A DNA stretch of 5,647 nucleotides from Gemmatimonadales bacterium (GCA_013812695.1 JACCSZ010000139.1:1-5647), one strand, 5' to 3'. Positions 1 through 4,745 are shown, counted from the first letter of the stretch. Numbers and translations are program-made. The notes: generated by a model from the letters alone, not told the origin.

Positions 1-120
1 CGCGATGTCGTCGTGGCCGAAGTGCGACCGCTCCGACTCGAGTGTCTCGGCGATGGTGCCGCGGAGGTGGCGCCCGCGGCGTTTGGCCATCTCGACTTTG
101 GATTCCGGTTTTCCGGTCAT
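1..120 (-). CDS. cysI: Sulfite reductase hemoprotein (beta) subunit, N-terminal 40 residues only
   Basis: Only the first 40 codons are inside the window; the gene continues past the left edge. The visible protein is MTGKPESKVEMAKRRGRHLR followed by GTIAETLESERSHFGHDDIA. The LRGTIAE block near residues 19-25 matches the conserved N-terminal segment of assimilatory siroheme/[4Fe-4S] sulfite reductases (in E. coli CysI the equivalent reads LRGTIAED), which normally lies shortly before a conserved FHG-YQQDDR stretch that would fall outside the window. The family reduces sulfite to sulfide in the cytoplasm, using NADPH-flavoprotein or ferredoxin electrons; which donor applies cannot be told from this fragment. 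The ATG overlaps the cysH stop codon as ATGA, implying one transcript and translational coupling. Sulfite is the product of the upstream reductase, so the gene order fits the pathway. The ferredoxin-dependent version (sir) is an equally good name. Confidence 0.78.
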   Translation of the reverse strand, partial: MTGKPESKVEMAKRRGRHLRGTIAETLESERSHFGHDDIA

Positions 121-857
121 CGCTTGACTCGCGCCTCTCGTGCGAAGTGTCGGGGAGAATCGAAGTGCAACCCGCACTCCGTCTTGGTCGTGCCGGCCCA
201 GCGCCCGGCGCGCGTGTAGTCGCCGGCCCCGGCCTCCGGGACTGCGACGGTGCAGTGGGTGCATCCCAGGGTCGGATAGCCGCGCTCGTGGAGCTGGTTA
301 TAGTGCACCTCGTGGGCGAGGACGTAATCCCAGACCCGGCGCCGATCCCACCCGGCCAGCGGGTTCACCTGCACCAGCTGGTACGAGTCGTTCCACTGCA
401 GCTCGCGGAGCGCCGAACGAGCGCCGCCCTGGCTCCGCATCAGGCCGGTCAACCAGACCTCGACGCCGGCAAGGGCCTGCTGCATCGGCTCGACTTTCCG
501 GATGGCACAGCACCGGTCGGGGTCGCGGCGCCAGAGCTCCGGACCGAACCGCTCGGCTTGCGCTTCGGCGGTCAGCGTCGTGCCCCGGTTCTCGAATCGG
601 AGGTGCGGGTAGCGGGCCACCATCCGGTCGCGCAGCTCGTAGGTCTCGGGAAAGAGGAACCCGGTGTCGAGATAGACCACCGGGACCGACACGTCGTGCC
701 GCGCCACCATGTCGATCAGCGCGCAGCCCTCCATCCCGAACGACGTCGTCACCACGAGGTTCCGGCCCGCGAAGCGACGGAGAGTCCAGGCTACGATCTC
801 CTCGGGCGTGGACGGATCTGCGATGTCGGCAACTGTGGGCGTTGCATGCGTCAGCAT
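117..857 (-). CDS. cysH: Assimilatory adenylyl-sulfate (APS) reductase, [4Fe-4S] type
   Basis: This 246-aa cytoplasmic enzyme reduces activated sulfate (APS) to sulfite with thioredoxin as donor. The PP-loop nucleotide-binding motif SFGME is at residues 39-43 and YLDTGFLFPETY follows at 62-73. The iron-sulfur ligands are the pair C116-C117 and the CTHC motif at C199/C202. The catalytic cysteine is C228 in KTECGLH. The CC...CxxC set distinguishes cluster-containing APS reductases from cluster-free PAPS reductases such as E. coli CysH, so APS is the likely substrate (family knowledge). An Arg/Gln-rich substrate loop, GLMRSQGGAR, is at 138-147. I choose the ATG at 857 because GGAGAG lies 8 nt upstream; an in-frame ATG at 881 would add MGFRRALR but has no SD and sits in the terminator's U-tract. 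The gene overlaps cysI by ATGA. Expression is probably set by the attenuator upstream. Confidence 0.95.
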   Translation of the reverse strand: MLTHATPTVADIADPSTPEEIVAWTLRRFAGRNLVVTTSFGMEGCALIDMVARHDVSVPVVYLDTGFLFPETYELRDRMVARYPHLRFENRGTTLTAEAQAERFGPELWRRDPDRCCAIRKVEPMQQALAGVEVWLTGLMRSQGGARSALRELQWNDSYQLVQVNPLAGWDRRRVWDYVLAHEVHYNQLHERGYPTLGCTHCTVAVPEAGAGDYTRAGRWAGTTKTECGLHFDSPRHFAREARVKR

Positions 858-865
858 CCGTAGTG

Positions 866-871
866 CTCTCC
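866..871 (-). promoter_or_regulatory. Shine-Dalgarno of cysH that decides the start
   Basis: GGAGAG on the minus strand lies 8 nt before the ATG at 857. It is the only good ribosome site between the terminator hairpin and the coding region, so translation should begin at MLTHATPTV rather than at the upstream in-frame ATG at 881. Confidence 0.8.
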
Positions 872-886
872 GAAAACCCATAAATG

Positions 887-916
887 AAAAAGCCCGCAGG
901 ACTTGCCTGCGGGCTT
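887..916 (-). terminator. Intrinsic terminator (attenuator) in the cysH leader
   Basis: On the minus strand, AAGCCCGCAGG (916-906) pairs perfectly with CCTGCGGGCTT (900-890) around the 5-nt loop CAAGT, giving 11 GC-rich base pairs that run into a TTTTTC tract (891-886). This is a textbook Rho-independent terminator. It lies between the predicted promoter and the cysH start, about 30 nt before the start codon, so it cannot be the end of another operon on this strand. It is best read as a conditional attenuator. On the plus strand the hairpin is preceded by A residues and followed by TTCACA, so it has no useful U-tract there. Confidence 0.9.
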
Positions 917-949
917 CACACCAATGCGCGTGAACTTCGAGCCGTCAGG
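906..949 (-). promoter_or_regulatory. Predicted antiterminator helix competing with the cysH terminator
   Basis: CCTGACGGCT (949-940) can pair with AGCCCGCAGG (915-906), the 5' arm of the terminator: 4 bp (949-946 with 909-906), a 2x2 internal loop, then 4 bp (943-940 with 915-912). Inside it, TCAC (933-930) pairs with GTGA (919-916) around a 10-nt loop. Terminator and antiterminator share 916-906 and cannot coexist. The 5' arm contains the TGA stop of the leader peptide (947-945), so a ribosome finishing the leader would cover it and favour termination, while one stalled at the Cys codons would leave it free. Pairing was found by eye; no folding energies were computed. Confidence 0.68.
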
Positions 950-1055
950 TCGTCCGGTCGGGGGGAATGGTCCGCATACAACAACACGCCATGGCGCCAG
1001 GAACGGGCGGCATGGAGCTGGTTTGGCCGGAGGATACAGGGGCGCGCATAATCAT
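945..1055 (-). CDS. Poly-cysteine leader peptide (uORF) of the cysH operon
   Basis: This 36-codon ORF lies between the cysH promoter and the attenuator. It starts MIMRAPVSSGQTSS and ends MACCCMRTIPPDRTT, with three consecutive TGT (Cys) codons at 986-978 and a TGA stop at 947-945. The ATG at 1055 lies 6 nt after the predicted -10 box, exactly where transcription should start, so the mRNA is probably leaderless. No Shine-Dalgarno precedes this ATG or the in-frame ATGs at 1049, 1013 and 992, though any of these starts would still read the Cys run. Its presumed role is to sense charged tRNA-Cys: stalling at CCC during cysteine shortage would permit the antiterminator. Cys is rare in ordinary coding sequence, and a CCC run before a sulfate-reduction operon is hard to explain by chance. 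Start choice is less certain than function. Confidence 0.75.
   Translation of the reverse strand: MIMRAPVSSGQTSSMPPVPGAMACCCMRTIPPDRTT
989..1015 (-). other. Leader hairpin just before the Cys codons (possible RNA-polymerase pause hairpin)
   Basis: CCATGCCGCC (1015-1006) pairs with GGCGCCATGG (998-989) around the 7-nt loop CGTTCCT: 9 of 10 pairs, with one C-C mismatch. The 3' arm ends three nucleotides before the first TGT codon. Such 5' hairpins in trp/his-type attenuators pause polymerase until the first ribosome catches up; that role is inferred here by analogy. Confidence 0.5.
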
Positions 1056-1061
1056 ACCGGT

Positions 1062-1090
1062 AGGCTAGCGCGTGGTGGGCGGGTTGTCAA
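1062..1090 (-). promoter_or_regulatory. Predicted sigma70-type promoter of the cysH-cysI operon
   Basis: A perfect -35 box, TTGACA (1090-1085), a 17-nt spacer and the -10 box TAGCCT (1067-1062; matches TATAAT at T1, A2 and T6) point left toward cysH. The expected transcription start is around 1055, coinciding with the A of the leader-peptide ATG. It lies directly downstream of the palindromic repeat that separates it from the cytochrome gene's 3' end. Confidence 0.75.
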
Positions 1091-1096
1091 CGTCCC

Positions 1097-1163
1097 GTCA
1101 GCCCGAGCGAAGGGAAGGAGCCATGCGTCGGGTTATGGCTCCTTCGCTCCGATCAGGATGACA
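1097..1163. repeat. Palindromic intergenic repeat (hairpin) of the GTCATCCTGA family
   Basis: GAGCGAAGG (1105-1113) plus AGCCAT (1119-1124) is complementary to ATGGCTCCTTCGCTC (1135-1149), a 15-bp stem with a 5-nt bulge and a 10-nt loop. Outside the stem, GTCAGCC (1097-1103) and GATCAGGATGAC (1151-1162) are degenerate inverted ends. The right end, CTCCGATCAGGATGACA (1147-1163), recurs exactly at 4545-4561. The element lies between the stop codon of the minus-strand cytochrome gene (1176) and the cysH promoter. It may act as a transcript-end hairpin or insulator, although neither strand has a U-tract. Confidence 0.82.
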
Positions 1164-1175
1164 GGGGGACGGCCA

Positions 1176-1760
1176 TCAGCGGAGGTCGGCGAGGTAGTGC
1201 GCGAGGTTCACGATGTCCTCGTCTGAGAGGGTCCTTGAGACGCTGGTCATGTTGCCGGCGTCGTTGGTCCGCCGCCGGTTCTTGAAGTCCTGCAACTGCT
1301 TGATGATGTAGTCGTAGCGCTGCCCCGCCACCCGGGGAATCTCGTTCTGCCCCTTGAACCCGCCCAGGTGGCACATGGTGCAGAGCGTCTCGGCGGCCTT
1401 CTCGGCGCCCTTGGCCTGGCGCGCCGGATCGGCCTTGAAGTCAACCGGCCGGAGCTCTTGCGCGGCAAAGAACGCCGCGAGGTCGTGCATATCCTGCCGC
1501 TCGAGCCCCTGCGCCACCGGGGTCATGAGCGGGTCGGCGCGGCGCCCCTCTTTGAAGTCCTTGAGCTGGAAGTAGAGGTACCGCGCCGTCTGACCGGCGA
1601 GCACCGGGTAAGGCCCCGGCGCCGGATTGCCGTCGGGGCCGTGGCAGGCGGCGCAGACCTGCGCCTTCTGCCGGCCCGCCTCGACGTCCTGCGCGGCCGC
1701 CACCGGCGCGATGCAGGCCGCGGCGGCGGCCAGGCCTGCGACGCGCCAGCGGTGAGTCAC
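1176..1760 (-). CDS. Periplasmic diheme cytochrome c, cytochrome c4-like
   Basis: This 194-aa protein has an N-terminal signal peptide (residues 1-24, ending PVAAAQ) and two homologous class I cytochrome c halves. Heme motifs are CAACH (36-40) and CTMCH (127-131); likely axial methionines are M79 (ADPLM) and M171 (AGNM). Each half carries a matching AGQ...Y...QLKDFK / AGQ...Y...QLQDFK block (55-70 and 145-160) and ends in an AAFFA / AHYLA helix, the cytochrome c4 plan and length. I start at GTG 1760 because it overlaps the upstream gene's stop as GTGA and begins directly with the signal peptide; the open frame up to 1907 is out-of-frame overlap without leader character. Cotranscribed with the PQQ dehydrogenase, it most likely takes electrons from the reduced PQQ and passes them to a terminal oxidase. 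c4-type proteins are not the usual cL/XoxG partner. Confidence 0.9.
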   Translation of the reverse strand: MTHRWRVAGLAAAAACIAPVAAAQDVEAGRQKAQVCAACHGPDGNPAPGPYPVLAGQTARYLYFQLKDFKEGRRADPLMTPVAQGLERQDMHDLAAFFAAQELRPVDFKADPARQAKGAEKAAETLCTMCHLGGFKGQNEIPRVAGQRYDYIIKQLQDFKNRRRTNDAGNMTSVSRTLSDEDIVNLAHYLADLR

Positions 1761-3481
1761 TCGCCCATCGCGAATACGAATACGCTGTTGCCGCGCTTGA
1801 AATCGAGTTGGGTGTTGCCGCCGCATCCCATGGCGATGTACTGCTTGCCCCCCGCGTGGTACGAGACCGGCATCGCGTTGGCGCCGGCGCCGCAGTTGAA
1901 GCCCCACAGCTTCTTGCCGTTCCGCGCGTCGAGCGCGTTGAAGTTCCCGTTGCCCTCACCGAAGAAGAACAGGTCGCCGCCGGTGACCAGGCCGCCGCCG
2001 ATAAGGGGCTGCTCGGTATCGTACTTCCACGCGATCTTATCGCTGTCCACGTTCACGGCTGCCACGCGGCCCCACTGCTTCTCGCCGGAAATAACCTTGA
2101 AGGCTCCGCCGAGCCAGAGCTTACCGCCCGGATACTTGGCCTGCTCGACGTGGTAGGTCATCGGCTGGTGCAGATTCAGCGCGTACGCCAGGCGCGTGCG
2201 CGGGCTGAAGGCCATCGGCGACCACTCCACGCCCCCGTTGGCGCCAGGCAACATCCGGGCGCCCTCGGCCGTCGGCAGCGCCCACATGTTCTCCTGTGGG
2301 ATCATCGCCTCGGAGAAGCGGATCAACTGACAGTTCGAGCGGTCGTGGACGTAGACGTGGCCGGTCTTGCCGCCGTGGATGACGCCCGGAATCATCTTCC
2401 CGCCCTTGTCCTTGACGTCTACCAGAATCGGCGGGCTCACGGCGTCCAGATCCCAGACGTCGTGCGCGACGTACTGGAAGTGGCACTTGTGCGTGCCCTT
2501 GTCGAGATCCACCGCCACCAGGGCGTCGGTGTAGAGGTTATCCCCGGGCCGCTCGGCGCCGTAGAGATCGGGCGACGGGTTGCCGACGACGAAATAGATG
2601 GTGCGGGTCTTGAGGTCCACCGCCGGATTCATCCACACGCCCCCGCCGAGCGTCTTGTAAAAGGACGCGTCCTTGGCGAGCTGGGCCTTCTCGGCCGCGA
2701 GGTCGCGCTTCATGTCGCGGCCGGTCGCGTCGTTCTTGGCCCACACCCCCTCGTGCCCCGTTTCCGGGATGGTGTAGAAGGTCCAGAGCTCGTCGCCGCT
2801 GTTCGCGTCGTACGCCTTGACGAACCCTCGAATGCCGTACTCGCCGCCGTTGGTGCCGATGAGCACCTTGCCGTCCACCACGGTGGGCGACATGGTCTCG
2901 CTGTAGCCGAGCTCGGGATCGGCGATCTGCTTTTCCCAGATCACCGCGCCGGTCTTCGCGTTGAGCGCGAGGAGCTTGGCGTCGAGCGTGCCCATGTAGA
3001 GGCGGTCGCCGTGGATCGCGACGCCGCGGTTGTTGGGGCCGCAGCAGAACGTGCTGACCGGACCCATCTTGTGTTTGTAATGCCAGAACTGCTTGCCGGT
3101 CGCCGCGTCGACGGCATAGATGTGATTGTACGACGTCGTCAGAAACATCACCCCGTCCACCACGATCGGCGCGGTCTCCATGGACTCCAGCACCTCGGTC
3201 TGGAAGACGAAGGCCGGGCGGAGCTTCTTGACGTTGGTGGTGTTGATCTGTTTGCCGGGATAGAAGCGGGTCTGTTCGTAGTTGCCATTCGTGTGCAACC
3301 AGTCGGCGACTTGACCGCCGGCGCCGGTGAGCATCGGCTGCGAGACGCTCACGGCCTTCGTGACCCCTTCGCCCGTCGTGGCCACCTGACCCGCGACCTC
3401 CTGGGCACCTGCCGGCGCCGTGGCGCCGAGCGCCGCACCAAGTACTACCACCATCGACGCGCTGCGTGTCGATCTGCGCAT
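1757..3481 (-). CDS. PQQ-dependent alcohol/methanol dehydrogenase-like quinoprotein, periplasmic
   Basis: This 574-aa beta-propeller quinoprotein has a signal peptide at residues 1-27 (MRRSTRSASMVVVL...APAGAQ). Propeller docking motifs of the AxDxxTGxxxW type recur at about 123-133, 173-182, 223-233, 475-485 and 516-526; the one at 323-333 has Cys333 where Trp is usual. The vicinal disulfide CC typical of PQQ alcohol dehydrogenases is C146-C147. By alignment to MDH motifs, metal/PQQ ligands are E214 (GGEYGIRG), N301 (GNPSP) and the catalytic base D344 in HDVWDLD; D346, two residues later, is the position associated with lanthanide binding. There is no CxxCH, so it is not a quinohemoprotein and needs the cytochrome encoded next. 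AGGAGG lies 4 nt before the ATG at 3481. The substrate is unknown: methanol, another alcohol or a sugar are all possible. Two Cys near the C-terminus (C530, C553) are unusual. Confidence 0.92.
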   Translation of the reverse strand: MRRSTRSASMVVVLGAALGATAPAGAQEVAGQVATTGEGVTKAVSVSQPMLTGAGGQVADWLHTNGNYEQTRFYPGKQINTTNVKKLRPAFVFQTEVLESMETAPIVVDGVMFLTTSYNHIYAVDAATGKQFWHYKHKMGPVSTFCCGPNNRGVAIHGDRLYMGTLDAKLLALNAKTGAVIWEKQIADPELGYSETMSPTVVDGKVLIGTNGGEYGIRGFVKAYDANSGDELWTFYTIPETGHEGVWAKNDATGRDMKRDLAAEKAQLAKDASFYKTLGGGVWMNPAVDLKTRTIYFVVGNPSPDLYGAERPGDNLYTDALVAVDLDKGTHKCHFQYVAHDVWDLDAVSPPILVDVKDKGGKMIPGVIHGGKTGHVYVHDRSNCQLIRFSEAMIPQENMWALPTAEGARMLPGANGGVEWSPMAFSPRTRLAYALNLHQPMTYHVEQAKYPGGKLWLGGAFKVISGEKQWGRVAAVNVDSDKIAWKYDTEQPLIGGGLVTGGDLFFFGEGNGNFNALDARNGKKLWGFNCGAGANAMPVSYHAGGKQYIAMGCGGNTQLDFKRGNSVFVFAMGE

Positions 3482-3662
3482 GCTGCCTCCTCTGGCCGGA
3501 AGGGCTGAGTGCGAGGAATTTGCTGCCGGATCGCGGTCCGGGCCTATCGTGGTCCTGTGATGCTCTGTACGTTATGCCTGTTCCTTGAGGGCGCAAGTCG
3601 AACGGCCGGATACCCGCTCCGGTTTCCCGCCACAGTTCTCCCTACGTGTACGTGAGATCCGT
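3482..3662. other. Divergent intergenic region between the PQQ dehydrogenase and the ankyrin gene
   Basis: This 181-bp gap must hold promoters for both directions. It contains the minus-strand SD AGGAGG (3491-3486) and a small inverted repeat, CCGGA-6 nt-TCCGG (3526-3541), that could be an operator in the dehydrogenase leader. I see no convincing -35/-10 pair on either strand. Weak candidates are TTGAGG (3585-3590) with GGATAC (3608-3613) rightward, and CATAAC (3577-3572) as a -10 leftward. Confidence 0.35.
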
Positions 3663-4325
3663 ATGCTCCGATCGCGCAGCCTGGCGGCCACATTGATCGC
3701 GATGACACTGGTGCCCTGGGCCTACGCGGGGGCGCAGGTCCGCGGTGTCAACTACGATCTGCTGGCGGCGGCGCGGCGCGGCAGTGAGGCGGAGGTGCGC
3801 GGCCTGCTCCAGCGCGGAGCCCGCCCCGACGCCCGCGATCGGGAGGGGGATACCCCGCTCAACCTGGCCGCCCGGAGCGGCGCCCTCGGCATCGCCCGGC
3901 TCCTGTGCGAGCGCGGGGCTGACGTCAATCTGGCCAGTCTGTCTCGGGTGACTCCGCTCATGAGCGCGGCCTACGGCGGGCACCCCGACCTCATGCGGCT
4001 GCTGCTACAGAAAGGCGCCGACCCCAATCGGACCGACCGGGTACAGAAGACGGCCATGGTGTATGCGGCCGGCACCGGCCACGCCGAAGCGGTGGCCGCG
4101 CTGCTCGACGCCGGCATCCCGGTCGACGCCCGTTACGACGTCGGTGCGACCGCGCTCATGTGGGCGGCGGGGTCGGGCAGCGCTGAGACCGTTCGGCTGC
4201 TGATCGACCGCGGCGCCGACCGCTCGGCCCGCGATGGCCGTGGCAAGACTGCGGGGATTATCGCCGCCGAGGCCGGGCATGCGGAGCTGGCCGATCTGCT
4301 CGCGGAGGGAAGTAAGAGGGAATAG
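3663..4325 (+). CDS. Exported ankyrin-repeat protein
   Basis: The 220-aa product has a signal peptide (MLRSRSLAATLIAMTLVPWA, cleavage probably after YAGA at residue 24) followed by six ankyrin repeats filling the rest. Repeat starts are near residues 29, 60, 93, 126, 159 and 192, with TPLxxAA-type helices (TPLNLAA, TPLMSAA, TAMVYAA, TALMWAA) and RLLLQKGADPN-type second helices. The first and last repeats look like caps. Ankyrin stacks bind proteins and have no enzymatic activity; the partner here is probably periplasmic. The frame is open back to a TTG at 3585, but the ATG at 3663 is preferred because the signal peptide begins there; the SD is weak (GTGAGA, about 6 nt upstream). It is transcribed divergently from the PQQ dehydrogenase operon, so a functional link is possible but not shown. 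Confidence 0.92.
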   Translation: MLRSRSLAATLIAMTLVPWAYAGAQVRGVNYDLLAAARRGSEAEVRGLLQRGARPDARDREGDTPLNLAARSGALGIARLLCERGADVNLASLSRVTPLMSAAYGGHPDLMRLLLQKGADPNRTDRVQKTAMVYAAGTGHAEAVAALLDAGIPVDARYDVGATALMWAAGSGSAETVRLLIDRGADRSARDGRGKTAGIIAAEAGHAELADLLAEGSKRE

Positions 4326-4334
4326 GTGCGCCCA

Positions 4335-4369
4335 GATCTGTCATGCTGGCGGATCTGTCATCCTGAGCG
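4335..4369 (+). repeat. Partial tandem duplication, 17-bp period
   Basis: GATCTGTCATGCTGGCG (4335-4351) is followed immediately by GATCTGTCATCCTGAGCG (4352-4369). The first ten bases are identical and most of the rest match. The second unit is the left end of the dispersed GTCATCCTGAGCGG repeat, so the first looks like a duplicated and diverged end. It begins 10 nt after the ankyrin stop codon. Confidence 0.7.
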
Positions 4370-4560
4370 GAGCGAAGGACGCCCTCAGCTCCCTGCGACA
4401 CTAATCGACCTGGTAGCGTGCTGACGCGCTGAGCGACTGGGCCCGACGGCGCCGTTGCGCTCGATGCCCGAGCGGACAACAGTCGGAGTGGACATCGCCG
4501 CCGTCCTCCCGGTCGCTGCCGGCACGCCTGCCCGGATATCCGTTCTCCGATCAGGATGAC
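4357..4560. repeat. Intergenic segment bounded by inverted repeats (MITE-like or REP-like)
   Basis: The left end GTCATCCTGAGCGGAG (4357-4372) and the right end CTCCGATCAGGATGAC (4545-4560) are inverted repeats matching at 15 of 16 positions. On the left the repeat continues as CGAAGGAC (4373-4380). The roughly 170 bp between them has no credible ORF; the only internal structure I see is a small hairpin, AGCGTG-CTGA-CGCGCT (4415-4430). A complete palindromic relative is at 1097-1163. This may be a non-autonomous mobile element or two independent copies in opposite orientation. No target-site duplication is evident. This entry also covers most of the gene-free stretch 4326-4590. Confidence 0.6.
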
Positions 4561-4584
4561 ACCGCTCGCCCCACCCCTTACCAT
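4556..4584 (+). promoter_or_regulatory. Predicted sigma70-type promoter of thiC
   Basis: ATGACA (4556-4561; 5 of 6 to TTGACA), a 17-nt spacer, and TACCAT (4579-4584; 4 of 6 to TATAAT). The expected transcription start is about 4591, one base before the first P1 base of the TPP riboswitch. The -35 hexamer is made from the terminal bases of the repeat copy ending at 4560/4561. Confidence 0.65.
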
Positions 4585-4589
4585 TCACC

Positions 4590-4686
4590 TTGCCGCCAGG
4601 GGCATCCCTCGTCGCACCCGCGCCGACGGATTGAGACGTCACCCTTGGAACCTGATCCGGCTGATACCGGCGAAGGGAGTGCGGCG
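4590..4686 (+). promoter_or_regulatory. TPP riboswitch (THI element) upstream of thiC
   Basis: The aptamer is recognised from its conserved core: TGAGA (4632-4636), ACCCTTGGAACCTGATCCGG (4641-4660), then CTGATACCGGCGAAGGGA. Helices by eye are: P1, GCCGC (4592-4596) with GCGGC (4681-4685); P2, AGGG (4599-4602) with CCCT (4642-4645); P3, ATCC and CGTCG (4604-4613) with CGACGGAT (4624-4631); P5, CCGG (4657-4660) with CCGG (4667-4670). It binds thiamin pyrophosphate and lowers thiC expression when thiamin is plentiful. Its position directly before thiC, starting at the predicted transcription start, agrees with this. Confidence 0.96.
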
Positions 4687-4698
4687 CCCGCGCACTCC
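4676..4698 (+). promoter_or_regulatory. Switching hairpin overlapping riboswitch P1
   Basis: GGAGTGCG (4676-4683) pairs with CGCACTCC (4691-4698) around a 7-nt loop: 8 perfect base pairs. It consumes the end of the conserved aptamer core and the 3' strand of P1, so it excludes the ligand-bound fold. There is no U-tract after it, so it is more likely an alternative (ligand-free) structure than a terminator. Confidence 0.6.
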
Positions 4699-4711
4699 TG
4701 CGCCCGCGCTG

Positions 4712-4739
4712 CGCTTCCATTCGCCCGACCCATGGAGCG
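4712..4739 (+). promoter_or_regulatory. Shine-Dalgarno-sequestering hairpin of thiC
   Basis: CGCTTCCAT (4712-4720) pairs with ATGGAGCG (4732-4739): 8 bp with one bulged T and an 11-nt loop. This buries GGAG (4734-4737), the SD located 8 nt before the thiC ATG. Together with the lack of a U-tract in the leader, it suggests that the riboswitch acts on translation initiation. How TPP binding is relayed to this hairpin is not clear from inspection. Confidence 0.55.
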
Positions 4740-4745
4740 ACAGCG

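Noticed and set aside
42..863. 273-codon plus-strand frame opposite cysH
   Set aside because: The minus strand carries all APS reductase motifs; this frame has no family features.
117..881. Longer cysH starting at ATG 881
   Set aside because: No SD is present and the codon abuts the terminator U-tract; GGAGAG is correctly placed for the ATG at 857.
881..1060. SAM or other metabolite riboswitch in the cysH leader
   Set aside because: I looked for one because of the sulfur genes and terminator, but I see no SAM-I/SAM-II-like conserved core; the Cys-codon leader ORF explains the region better.
1176..1907. Longer cytochrome gene starting at 1907
   Set aside because: The first 49 codons overlap the dehydrogenase gene, encode Arg-rich nonsense, and would put the signal peptide inside the protein; GTG 1760 gives a proper secreted protein.
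1808..3508. 566-codon open frame on the plus strand, antisense to the PQQ dehydrogenase
   Set aside because: It mirrors a clearly recognisable gene and arises from high GC at third codon positions; the translation shows no domain.
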